Below, one piece after another: positions 15,823-23,424 of a stretch of 45,681 nucleotides of DNA. Source of the stretch: G963664225 sp964538065 (GTDB taxonomy: Bacteria; Verrucomicrobiota; Verrucomicrobiia; Limisphaerales; UBA1319); NCBI GenBank assembly GCA_964538065.1, contig CAZIDG010000030.1:1-45681 (forward strand), in the 5' to 3' direction. The notes beneath the pieces were generated by a model. That model saw nothing but the letters and a program-made list of their open reading frames with translations. It made no database searches and had not been told where the DNA came from. The position numbers were made by a program, and so were the translations under genes. Every line of letters starts with the position of its first letter. The stretch's first letter is position 1.

Positions 15823-16755
15823 TTACGAATTGGATGACGTCGAATCGGAGGCCAGGTAGTTCAAGGCCAGCAGACCATAGAACGTGTATTCGCAGTCGGG
15901 CGTGGGATCGAGCGGATAGCCGCAAAACCCACCGGAGTCATCCCAAAGCGTGCTGATGAAATCCAGGCAGGCCATGCCTTGAGCGCGTCCGACAGTCCCC
16001 GCCAAGCCCAGCGCGTGCAGGCTGGTTGCCGTGGAGAGCAAATCGGGCATCGGGACATCCTCTCCCGCCACGAAACCGCCCAAGCGACTTTGGCGGGCCA
16101 GCAGCCACTCGACCGTGGCGGGTGTCACGGAACCGGTTAATTCATGCTCCAGGACGGCGCCGGCCGCAGTGACCGGCGTGGAGGCGGTCCTGAGTTCCGG
16201 ATCGTTGATGTAACTTCCTTCCTGCGTTCGTGCTTCTGACAAGGCTTTGAGGAAGGCGGCTCTGGACGGATACTCCTGTCCCACGCCTTCGCAGGCCAGG
16301 AGGCCCAGGAAGCAGTCATAAATGACGGGTTGAACGGAGCCGGGCTGGCGGTTGAATCCACCGCGTTCCGTTTGATACGTTCGCAGGGTCTTGGACAACC
16401 ACGCCTGGCCGTCTGGATTCCAGTTGGAGGGAGGGATGCGGGCCGCACAACGCGCGAGGCAGGTCAGATGCACAAAATCCAACGTGTCATTTCCCACAAA
16501 ACGCTCGAGGTAACGGGCGATTTCAGGGCGGGGAAGTTCTAATCCCAGCGCGCGACAGGATTCAATGCCGAACACGGTATAATACAAATCCGTCTGCCCG
16601 CGCCGTCCCCGAAAACCACCCTCCGGGCTCAATCGCCCCCGAATGAATGTGGCGATGCGCTCCCGGGCCTCGTCGTCCAGGTGTTGCGCGGCGCGGGCCA
16701 CGGCCCGGCTGATCGTCTCTCCACACGCGGTGTGCACAGGTTTTGTATAAGCCAT
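15823..16755 (-). CDS. Prenyltransferase/squalene-cyclase repeat protein
   Basis: A 310-aa all-helical protein built of alpha-toroid repeats: GGFRGRRGQTDLYYTVFG (about 52-69), then GGFNRQPGSVQPVIYDC, GGFVAGEDVPMPDLLSTA and GGFCGYPLDPTPDCEYTFYG. Each is the Gly-Gly-Phe turn typical of prenyltransferase beta subunits and terpene cyclases. It is about half the length of the cyclase, so it forms one toroid. The zinc ligands of protein prenyltransferases are not clearly conserved, and no DxDD is present, so catalysis is uncertain. It is the first gene of a minus-strand unit with the cyclase and probably leuD. It could be an accessory subunit, a single-domain synthase or a binding protein. Confidence 0.75.
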   Translation of the reverse strand: MAYTKPVHTACGETISRAVARAAQHLDDEARERIATFIRGRLSPEGGFRGRRGQTDLYYTVFGIESCRALGLELPRPEIARYLERFVGNDTLDFVHLTCLARCAARIPPSNWNPDGQAWLSKTLRTYQTERGGFNRQPGSVQPVIYDCFLGLLACEGVGQEYPSRAAFLKALSEARTQEGSYINDPELRTASTPVTAAGAVLEHELTGSVTPATVEWLLARQSRLGGFVAGEDVPMPDLLSTATSLHALGLAGTVGRAQGMACLDFISTLWDDSGGFCGYPLDPTPDCEYTFYGLLALNYLASDSTSSNS

Positions 16756-16874
16756 GCCGGGAGAGGGGGCGAGCCGGAAATGGTGTAGCCGGTCATTTGG
16801 TCCGGAATGACTGCCAGGGGGGCATACTCAAACATCGTTGCCAGCGGTGCGGCAAATTTATTACTCTGGTCGGC

Positions 16875-17729
16875 ATGTATCAAGTGGCCGCCCTGTTGCT
16901 GGTGAAAGGCGTGATGGTCGGGAGCATCTATGCATTGGTGTCTCTCGGCTTCAACGTCATTTACCAAACGACTGGGGTGTTGAATTTTGCCCAGGGCGAA
17001 TTTGTCATGCTGGGGGGCATCATTGCCGCCTGGCTGTACACGACAGGATCCGTGCCCTTGGTGGCGGCGCTGGCGATGGGGATCGCGGGTGCCGCCCTGG
17101 TGGGCGGGTTGGTGGATTTGCTGGCCATCCGGCCGGTGCGCCAGGCCAAACCGGTCATTCCCGTGATCATCACTGTGGGCGTCTCGATCATACTGCGTGC
17201 CCTGGCCTCTTTGATCTGGGGCACAGAGGCATTTCACCTGCCCCCGCTCATCAAGGGTTCCACGCGGATCCTGGGGGTGCCTGTGGAATATCAAAACCTG
17301 TGCATCGTGGGGATGGCGGCGGTGTGCATGGTGTTGCTGGCGTTGTTTTTCCGACGCACCGATGTCGGGCGTGCCATGCGGGCCTGTTCGGAGGACGCCT
17401 CAGCGGCGCGCCTTTGCGGAGTGAACCCCCGTCGCATGTCATTATCGGCCTTCATCTTGAGTGCGGCACTGGCCGGGGTGGGCGGAGTATTGCTGACACC
17501 GGTGCTCTCCATGAGCAGCGATCGTGGCACCTTGTTGGGTTTGAAGGGATTTGCGGCGGCAATTCTGGGCGGCCTGGGCCACCCGGTGGGCGGGGTGCTG
17601 TGCGGGGTGTTGTTGGGTGTGCTGGAGCAATTCAGCGCCTGGTATTCCTCCGTGTATAAGGAGACGCTGGCGTTTACCGTGGTGGTCGCGATGCTGTTGA
17701 TCCGGCCCAAGGGATTATGGGGCAAATGA
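16875..17729 (+). CDS. livH: Branched-chain amino acid-type ABC transporter permease (LivH)
   Basis: An inner-membrane permease of about 284 aa with eight or so hydrophobic segments. Family landmarks are GSIYALVSLGFNVIYQTTGVLNFAQGEFVMLGG at the N-terminus, the central cytoplasmic loop RRTDVGRAMRACSEDASAARLCGV (the ATPase-contact EAA-like region) and ILGGLGHPVGGVLCG near the end. I chose ATG 16875 because the residues encoded before it are not family-like. Its stop overlaps the livM start as ATGA, so the pair is coupled. The periplasmic binding protein and ATPases LivG/LivF are not in the window. The substrate may be branched-chain amino acids, urea or another small amide. Confidence 0.9.
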   Translation: MYQVAALLLVKGVMVGSIYALVSLGFNVIYQTTGVLNFAQGEFVMLGGIIAAWLYTTGSVPLVAALAMGIAGAALVGGLVDLLAIRPVRQAKPVIPVIITVGVSIILRALASLIWGTEAFHLPPLIKGSTRILGVPVEYQNLCIVGMAAVCMVLLALFFRRTDVGRAMRACSEDASAARLCGVNPRRMSLSAFILSAALAGVGGVLLTPVLSMSSDRGTLLGLKGFAAAILGGLGHPVGGVLCGVLLGVLEQFSAWYSSVYKETLAFTVVVAMLLIRPKGLWGK

Positions 17730-18733
17730 AGAAGTTTCAACCCACTGGATATGGCCAATTGATGCGCGGCCCGTTGGGGCTTCTGGCGGCCCTGCTGTTG
17801 TTGCCCCTCCTGGCTTCGGGGAGTCTTTCCTACCTGTTGCCGCTCATGCAACTGTGCGGCATCTACGCGATCATCGTGACCGGTCTGACGTTGTTGATGG
17901 GATTTACGGGGCAATTCTCCCTGGGGCATGCGGGTTATTATGGTTTTGGGGCCTATTTCGCAGCAGTGTGCTGCCAGGTCTGGCATATCCCCCTATGGCT
18001 TGCAGCGCCATTGGCGCTGGTGGCGGGGGGGGGGCTCGCGTATGGCACAGGCGCCATGGTCCTGCGCCTGCGGGGCCATCATCTGGCGCTGGCCACCCTG
18101 TGCCTGGGCGTCATCATCGTGGAGTTCATCAACAAATCCAGCATCACCGGCGGAGCTGCTGGTCTGTATGATCTGCCCGAGATCAATCCCTTTGGCTGGC
18201 TCAAGGGCCATCCTCTGGCCAAGGTCTATTTCATTTGGCTGATGGTCTGGCTCGTGGTGGTTTGGGCTGTTTTTCTGACCCATTCGCCTGTGGGGCGCGC
18301 CCTGCGGGCCATTCACGGGGATGAAGATGCATCCGCCTCGCTGGGGATACCGGTCTTTCGTCTCAAGGTGAAGATCTTTACCGCCTCGGGAGTGCTTGCC
18401 GCCCTGGGGGGCGTGCTCTATGCGTTTGTCTATACCCCTTCCTACCTGGGACCGGAGGAGTTTGGCATGATGTTTTCCGTGGTTCTGGTCACCATGGCGG
18501 TGGTGGGGGGGATGGGGAGCGTTTGGGGCGGCCTTGTCGGTGCGGTGACGATGACGTTTCTCCATGAAATTATCACCGAGGTGGGAGGACGGTTTGGAAT
18601 CACCGAAATAGCTCGCTATGAACAGCTCCTCTATGGATTGATCCTGATCCTGATGCTTGTATTCTGCCCCCGCGGGCTGGCGCCCACGGCGGGGCGATGG
18701 TTGGGGCGCATGATGGGATCACAATCGCGTTGA
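17726..18733 (+). CDS. livM: Branched-chain amino acid-type ABC transporter permease (LivM)
   Basis: The second permease of the HAAT family, about 335 aa. Visible are the N-terminal LQLCGIYAIIVTGLTLLMGFTGQFSLGHAG segment, the loop SPVGRALRAIHGDEDASASLGIP for ATPase contact, and the C-terminal GGMGSVWGGLVGA. ATG 17726 overlaps the livH stop by 4 nt; an in-frame ATG at 17717 is a less likely start. It should form a heterodimer with LivH in the cytoplasmic membrane. The transporter would need an ATPase pair and binding protein encoded elsewhere, which is unusual because these five genes are normally contiguous. Confidence 0.9.
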   Translation: MKKFQPTGYGQLMRGPLGLLAALLLLPLLASGSLSYLLPLMQLCGIYAIIVTGLTLLMGFTGQFSLGHAGYYGFGAYFAAVCCQVWHIPLWLAAPLALVAGGGLAYGTGAMVLRLRGHHLALATLCLGVIIVEFINKSSITGGAAGLYDLPEINPFGWLKGHPLAKVYFIWLMVWLVVVWAVFLTHSPVGRALRAIHGDEDASASLGIPVFRLKVKIFTASGVLAALGGVLYAFVYTPSYLGPEEFGMMFSVVLVTMAVVGGMGSVWGGLVGAVTMTFLHEIITEVGGRFGITEIARYEQLLYGLILILMLVFCPRGLAPTAGRWLGRMMGSQSR

Positions 18734-18836
18734 CGATCCAGAATTATCGACGCATTGTTACTCCTCGGGCGCGTGACGCGCTGCCAGCGCGGCAGTTCCC
18801 CGCAACATTAGTAAACTTAGAGCTGAAATTGGACTT

Positions 18837-20060
18837 ATGAACCTGGATGCCTTGTATTCGGAATTGACACTGAAACCCACCGCAAAGGTGGCCCTCGTCG
18901 TGATGGATGGCGTGGGTGATATTGCCATTGAAAAGCACGACTTCATGACCCCCCTCGAGGCGGCCCGCACGCCGAACCTCGACCTCTTGACCAAGAACGC
19001 CGTACAGGGACGCATGATCCCCGTGGCTCCAGGCATCACCCCCGGCAGCGGCCCCGGCCATCTCGCCCTCTTCGGGTATGACCCCATTGAATTTCAAGTG
19101 GGCCGCGGCGTCATTGAAGCCCTGGGTCTGGGCATGGAATTGAAGGCGGGCGATGTTGCCGCGCGCGCGAATTTCTGCACCATGAACGACAAGGGGCTTG
19201 TGACCGACCGCCGTGCCGGCCGCATTCCCACGCCCGTTTGCGAAGAGCTCTGCGCCCTGCTTGCCAAGAAGATCAAGAAGGTGGGCGATTGCGAAGTGCT
19301 CATCAAGGCCGGCAAAGAACACCGTTTTGTGGTTGTCTTCCGTGGCAAGGGCCTCGAAGGGCCCGTCACGGATGCCGATCCGCATCGTGAAGGTTTCTCC
19401 ATCCCCGCTTGCCAGCCGGTGGATCCAAAATCCGCCAAGGCCAAAAAGGTCTGTAAACTGGTTGATGAGTTCTACAAGCTCGCCCTCCCGGTGCTTGCAG
19501 GCAAGCAGCCCGCCAATGGCTTCCTCATGCGCGGCATTGCCCACCAGCCGGAGATCCCGCTCTTTGTCGATCGCTACCAGATGAAGCCCGCCTGCATCGC
19601 CGTCTATCCCATGTACAAGGGGTTGGCTCAACTGGTCGGCATGACCAAGCTGGAAGGTCCTCAAACCATCCAGGAGCAGTTCAAGTGCTATCAGAAGGAG
19701 TATAACAACTACGACTTCTTCTTCATCCACTTCAAGTACACCGACAAGTACGGCGAAGACGGGAACTATGAAGCCAAGGTGAAGGCGATCGAGGACTTCG
19801 ATGCCGCCCTGCCCATCCTCTTTGAGAAGATGCCCGATGTCCTGGCCATCACAGGCGATCACTCCACGCCGTGTCCGATGAAGGGCCATTCCTGGCATCC
19901 TCAGCCGGTGCTGCTGACCAGCGCCATCAGTGGTTCGGACAAGCTTCAGCGTTTCACGGAAACGGGGGCGAACATTGGCTCGCTGGGCGTGTTTGAGGCC
20001 AAGTACCTCATCCGGTACATGCAGGCCAACGCGAAGCAGTTCGACAAGTTCGGCGCATAA
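18837..20060 (+). CDS. apgM: Cofactor-independent phosphoglycerate mutase, archaeal type (ApgM)
   Basis: Interconverts 3- and 2-phosphoglycerate in glycolysis and gluconeogenesis without bisphosphoglycerate. The 407-aa length and pattern fit the ApgM branch of the alkaline phosphatase superfamily. VALVVMDGVGD (18-28) supplies the first metal ligand D24, PGSGPGHLALFGYDP contains the likely phospho-acceptor serine S71, and ITGDHSTPCPMKGHSWHPQP near the C-terminus gives the Asp/His metal ligands. It is distinct from the about 510-aa GpmI. A stem-loop follows the gene. It probably has its own promoter in the 103-nt gap after livM. Confidence 0.93.
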   Translation: MNLDALYSELTLKPTAKVALVVMDGVGDIAIEKHDFMTPLEAARTPNLDLLTKNAVQGRMIPVAPGITPGSGPGHLALFGYDPIEFQVGRGVIEALGLGMELKAGDVAARANFCTMNDKGLVTDRRAGRIPTPVCEELCALLAKKIKKVGDCEVLIKAGKEHRFVVVFRGKGLEGPVTDADPHREGFSIPACQPVDPKSAKAKKVCKLVDEFYKLALPVLAGKQPANGFLMRGIAHQPEIPLFVDRYQMKPACIAVYPMYKGLAQLVGMTKLEGPQTIQEQFKCYQKEYNNYDFFFIHFKYTDKYGEDGNYEAKVKAIEDFDAALPILFEKMPDVLAITGDHSTPCPMKGHSWHPQPVLLTSAISGSDKLQRFTETGANIGSLGVFEAKYLIRYMQANAKQFDKFGA

Positions 20061-20084
20061 CCGGACTCGAGTCCATTTGCCATC

Positions 20085-20119
20085 GATGCGGGCGTGTGGC
20101 CTTCCCACGCGCCCGCATC
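20085..20119 (+). terminator. Stem-loop between apgM and nucleotidyltransferase gene
   Basis: A 15-bp stem with one G-U pair (20085-20099 with 20105-20119) and a 5-nt loop, lying 24 nt after the apgM stop. No T-run follows, so it may be a 3'-end stabiliser or a weak or Rho-assisted terminator rather than an intrinsic terminator. Confidence 0.5.
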
Positions 20120-20164
20120 CTGCCTGTGCCACAAGGCGCACCCCTCGATTTACCCGAATAACTC

Positions 20165-20920
20165 ATGAAAGCTGTCATCCTCGCTGCTGGCAAGGGCACG
20201 CGCATGCGCGAGCTCACCAACGACATTCCCAAGCCCATGCTCAAGGTGTGGGGCAAGCCGATCCTGGAACATATCCTCGATGGACTCACCCAGGCGGGCA
20301 TCCGCGACATTTTTATTGTCACCGGATATCGGGCGGATGTGGTGGAAGGCTATTTCGGGAACGGGGCTTCGCGCGGCTTGAACATCGCCTATGGCCGGCA
20401 GATGGTGCAGGACGGCACCGGCAAGGCGCCCGAGCTGGCTCGTGAGTTTGTGGGCAGCGATTCCTTTTTGCTCACCTACGGAGACATCCTGGTAAAACCG
20501 GAGACGTATCAGAACATGGTGCGGCGGTTTACGGAAAGCGATTTTGGCGGGCTGATCACCACCACGCCGGGCGAGGACGTCACCAAGGGGGGTATCCTCT
20601 TTTTTGATGGCCAGTTCTGTTTTGAACGGCTCGTGGAGAAACCGAGCGCCGCACAGCTCGAAGAGCTGCGTAAACAGGGGCTGCTCAAACCGGGCGCGCC
20701 CGTCTGGTACAACGCAGGGATCTACATCTTCAAGCCCGCGATTTACGAGTACACCGCCAGGCTCCAGAAATCGCCCCGGGGCGAATACGAATTGACCGAT
20801 GCCATCACCGCCATGCGCCAGGCCGGGCATCGGCTCGCAGGGTTGCAGATTGATGGGCGCTGGGTGGATGTCCGCGATCCCGAGGTGCTCCGTTCGTTGG
20901 AAGAAGGCAAGAGTGTTTAA
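20165..20920 (+). CDS. Sugar-1-phosphate nucleotidyltransferase
   Basis: A 251-aa single-domain NTP_transferase enzyme that couples a sugar-1-phosphate to an NTP. The signature MKAVILAAGKGTRMRELTND is followed by IPKPMLKVWGKPILEHILD (Lys for phosphate binding), LLTYGDILVKP (metal-binding Asp) and a C-terminal DGRWVDVRDPEVL. There is no left-handed beta-helix acyltransferase domain, so it is not GlmU. RmlA/RfbA-like or mannose-1-phosphate guanylyltransferase-like specificity is possible. Its product would feed cell-surface polysaccharide. It has the same orientation as apgM but is separated by a hairpin. Confidence 0.88.
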   Translation: MKAVILAAGKGTRMRELTNDIPKPMLKVWGKPILEHILDGLTQAGIRDIFIVTGYRADVVEGYFGNGASRGLNIAYGRQMVQDGTGKAPELAREFVGSDSFLLTYGDILVKPETYQNMVRRFTESDFGGLITTTPGEDVTKGGILFFDGQFCFERLVEKPSAAQLEELRKQGLLKPGAPVWYNAGIYIFKPAIYEYTARLQKSPRGEYELTDAITAMRQAGHRLAGLQIDGRWVDVRDPEVLRSLEEGKSV

Positions 20921-20958
20921 TTAAAGCCTGGCTTCTTCTCGTTCGGCGACTGTCTGCG

Positions 20959-21495
20959 CTATTTTGTGGGCGGGGCGGAGGTTAAGGCCGTCAATTGAAG
21001 GATTTTCCGGCGGCACATCCAAAGCGGAATTATTCCAAAAACGCCGAAGGAACAATCGATCATGCGCCAGCCCCACGGGATGTCACGCATGCCGCCCATG
21101 ATCAAGGCGAACGGAATGACCAGCAGGCAGGCAATCATCCCAAATTCAATCACCCAGATGTTTCGTGTGGGATTGCGCAAGGGTCCGATGAAGGCAATGG
21201 CAATGACGATATGCGCGAAGGCGAGCCAGTCCGTGCCATAGGCAATGAAGGGGTAGCGGGCGTTGGTTTCCACCAATCCTTCGTGCACTCTGAGGATCCA
21301 GTCTTCCAGGCCCGTTTGCTGTGCCAGGGCGCAGCCTTGAACACTTCGAGCCAGGAGCGTTAGTTCGGTTTCCAGAGGAAAGGCGGTCACACCACTGATG
21401 ACCAGTCCGACGATGAAAATCCAAAGAAGCACACGAATCTGCCCATGCAGTCTATCTGTAGTGGAGGTGTAACTTTGCGTGGTTTTCGTGGTCAT
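20959..21495 (-). CDS. Four-TM membrane protein of unknown function
   Basis: About 178 aa from the ATG at 21495 (MTTKTTQSYTSTTDRLHGQ); upstream in-frame residues look non-coding. Four hydrophobic helices are visible: LLWIFIVGLVISGVTAF, DWLAFAHIVIAIAFIGPL, VIEFGMIACLLVIPFALIMG and MIDCSFGVFGIIPLWMC. A soluble loop of about 50 residues lies between the first two. A conserved-looking WRMID segment precedes the last helix. I recognise no named family. It is divergent from the class V aminotransferase gene, with about 195 nt between starts. Confidence 0.7.
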   Translation of the reverse strand: MTTKTTQSYTSTTDRLHGQIRVLLWIFIVGLVISGVTAFPLETELTLLARSVQGCALAQQTGLEDWILRVHEGLVETNARYPFIAYGTDWLAFAHIVIAIAFIGPLRNPTRNIWVIEFGMIACLLVIPFALIMGGMRDIPWGWRMIDCSFGVFGIIPLWMCRRKILQLTALTSAPPTK

Positions 21496-21689
21496 GGGTT
21501 TGTAATCAATTATGGCTAAACCATGTAGAATGATACTGCATTCGGTCAGATGAATCAAACCTTCCTGCCACCGTGACAGCCCTCACATGGAGGATGGCCA
21601 TTTTGCGTGTTGGATCGGCATGTGAGGCAATCGGTGTCGATGGTGATTTGCCTTTTCCGGGGCGAAATCGCGTATTACAAAGAGGCCGC

Positions 21690-22952
21690 ATGACATTGGA
21701 TCGTCCGGTTACACAACGCCGCTGGTGGCATCTGGATGCCCGGGTGGATTATTTGAATCATGGCGCATTCGGGGCCTGCCCTGTGCCTGTGCTGGCCGCA
21801 CAACAGAAGTGGCAACGGCGTTTGGAGCGCCAGCCCATGGATTTCCTGGCGCGTGAGTTGGAACCTTTGTGGGACGAGGCCCGTGCTGCCGTGGCGGCCT
21901 TTGTGGGAGCCCAGCCACAGGACCTTGTCTTTGTGGCCAACGCAACGGCGGGTGTGAACACGGTCCTGCGTTCGCTCAAATGGCGCGCCGGGGACGAATT
22001 GCTGACCACCGATCATGCCTATAATGCCTGCCGGAATGCATTGAATTATGTGGGGGCATCGCAACGTGCCCGCGTCGTCTGCGCCCAAATTCCTTTCCCC
22101 TTTAAAAACGAGGATGACCTTGTTGCGCCCATTCTGTCAGCCGTCACGCCCCGCACGCGCCTGGTCCTTCTGGACCACATCACCAGTCCCACGGCATTCA
22201 TCCTGCCTGTGGCGCGCCTGGTGCGCGAATTGGAGCGCCGGGGAGTGGATACCCTGGTGGATGGCGCACATGCGCCGGGCATGGTGCCGTTGAATCTTGA
22301 GAAAATCGGTGCCGCTTATTACACCGGCAACGGCCACAAATGGCTGTGTGGGCCCAAGGGCGCGGCGTTCCTTCATGTGCGGCGTGACAAGCAGTCAGCG
22401 ATCCGGCCATTGGTGATCAGCCACGGGGCGAATTCGGCCCGCCAGGATCGTTCACGATTTCTCATTGAATTTGGGTGGATGGGGACATCCGATCCATCCG
22501 CCTGGCTCGCGTTGCCCGAGGCATTGCGAAAGATGAAAAGCTGCATGTCCGGCGGCTGGCCCGAGATCATGAAACGCAACCATGCCCTGGCCGTGGCGGC
22601 TCGGAGGTTCTTGTGCGAGGCGCTTGAGGTGGAACCTCCCTGTCCGGAGTCCTTCCTGGGTTCCATGGCGGCGGTGGCGTTGCCGGACGCACCGGTGAAT
22701 GCACGTCCCACGGCTCCATTATTCATCGATCCCTTGCAGGATGCCTTACGCTGGAAGCATCGGATCGAGGTTCCTGTCATGCCGTGGCCTTCGGTGCCGC
22801 ATCGCTGGCTGAGGGTGTCCGCCCAATTATATAACAGCCTGCCGCAATACGAGCGGCTTGCCCACGCAGCAGCCGGCCTGTTGGCTGGTGGCGCGCCGGC
22901 CAGAGCCGGGACCCATCTGGGCTCGATGCGTAACCGGCGTCCTGCCAAATAG
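21690..22952 (+). CDS. Class V aminotransferase (isopenicillin N epimerase-like)
   Basis: A PLP-dependent fold type I enzyme of about 420 aa. It has the epimerase-like N-terminus (HLDARVDYLNHGAFGACP), FVANATAGVNTVLRSL for cofactor phosphate binding, TLVDGAHAPG (D191 contacts the PLP nitrogen) and the Schiff-base lysine K217 in TGNGHKWLCGPKG. ATG 21690 follows an AGAGG motif; the frame extends upstream without family similarity. Relatives act as isopenicillin N epimerases, cysteine desulfurase-like enzymes or hercynylcysteine lyases. No beta-lactam or ergothioneine genes are nearby, so the substrate is open. It is cytoplasmic and probably monocistronic. Confidence 0.85.
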   Translation: MTLDRPVTQRRWWHLDARVDYLNHGAFGACPVPVLAAQQKWQRRLERQPMDFLARELEPLWDEARAAVAAFVGAQPQDLVFVANATAGVNTVLRSLKWRAGDELLTTDHAYNACRNALNYVGASQRARVVCAQIPFPFKNEDDLVAPILSAVTPRTRLVLLDHITSPTAFILPVARLVRELERRGVDTLVDGAHAPGMVPLNLEKIGAAYYTGNGHKWLCGPKGAAFLHVRRDKQSAIRPLVISHGANSARQDRSRFLIEFGWMGTSDPSAWLALPEALRKMKSCMSGGWPEIMKRNHALAVAARRFLCEALEVEPPCPESFLGSMAAVALPDAPVNARPTAPLFIDPLQDALRWKHRIEVPVMPWPSVPHRWLRVSAQLYNSLPQYERLAHAAAGLLAGGAPARAGTHLGSMRNRRPAK

Positions 22953-23088
22953 TTCGGGTGCGGATGGGGGAGGTTTCGTCGGGGGTATCCATCCCAGCCC
23001 TTCGTGGGCGACCTCGGCATGGTGGGAGCGGATTTCATGTCCCGTTTTATCGTCGGGCGGGGATTAGAGGATAAAAGGGATGCTGGTT

Positions 23089-23421
23089 ATGAGCGATTGG
23101 GACTTATTAAACGAGTTTGCCGCCAAGGGATCCGAAGACGCCTTTCGACAGTTGGTGGAGCATTATCTGCCGCAGGTGCGGGCCACCGCGCAACGTCGTT
23201 TGGGCAATGATCACCTGGCCGATGATGTGACCCAGGCCGTCTTCATTCTCCTGGCACGCAAGGCTTCCCACTTGCGCCCCGGCACGATCCTGCCGGGGTG
23301 GCTCCATCGCACCACCTGTTTCGTGGCTGACCGTGCGGGCCGCGAGGCGTGGCGCCGCCAGCGTCGAAACGAGGAATGGGCCCGTATGCAGGAAATACAC
23401 ACACCCGATGAAACCTGGTGA
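23089..23421 (+). pseudogene. ECF sigma factor, region 2 part, ended by in-frame TGA
   Basis: 110 aa of sigma70 region 2. Visible are LLNEFAAKGSEDAFRQLVEHY (region 1.2/2.1), RLGNDHLADDVTQAVFILLARKA (region 2.2, core RNA polymerase contact) and LPGWLHRTTCFVADRAGREAWRRQRRNEEWAR (2.3/2.4, -10 recognition). It stops at TGA 23419-23421, exactly in the linker before region 4. The continuing sequence stays in the same frame and starts with an ATG 3 nt later. Normal ECF factors carry both regions in one chain, so either a nonsense mutation broke the gene, or the two halves are made separately by termination and reinitiation, or the TGA is read through. I chose ATG 23089 because the AGGG motif is well spaced for it; ATG 23080 is possible. 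Confidence 0.75.
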
Positions 23422-23424
23422 ACC

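Noticed and set aside
23419..23421. TGA as a reassigned tryptophan or selenocysteine codon
   Set aside because: Other genes in the window (for example livH and the class II cyclase) end at TGA, so the code is standard; no selenocysteine insertion hairpin was recognised after the codon.
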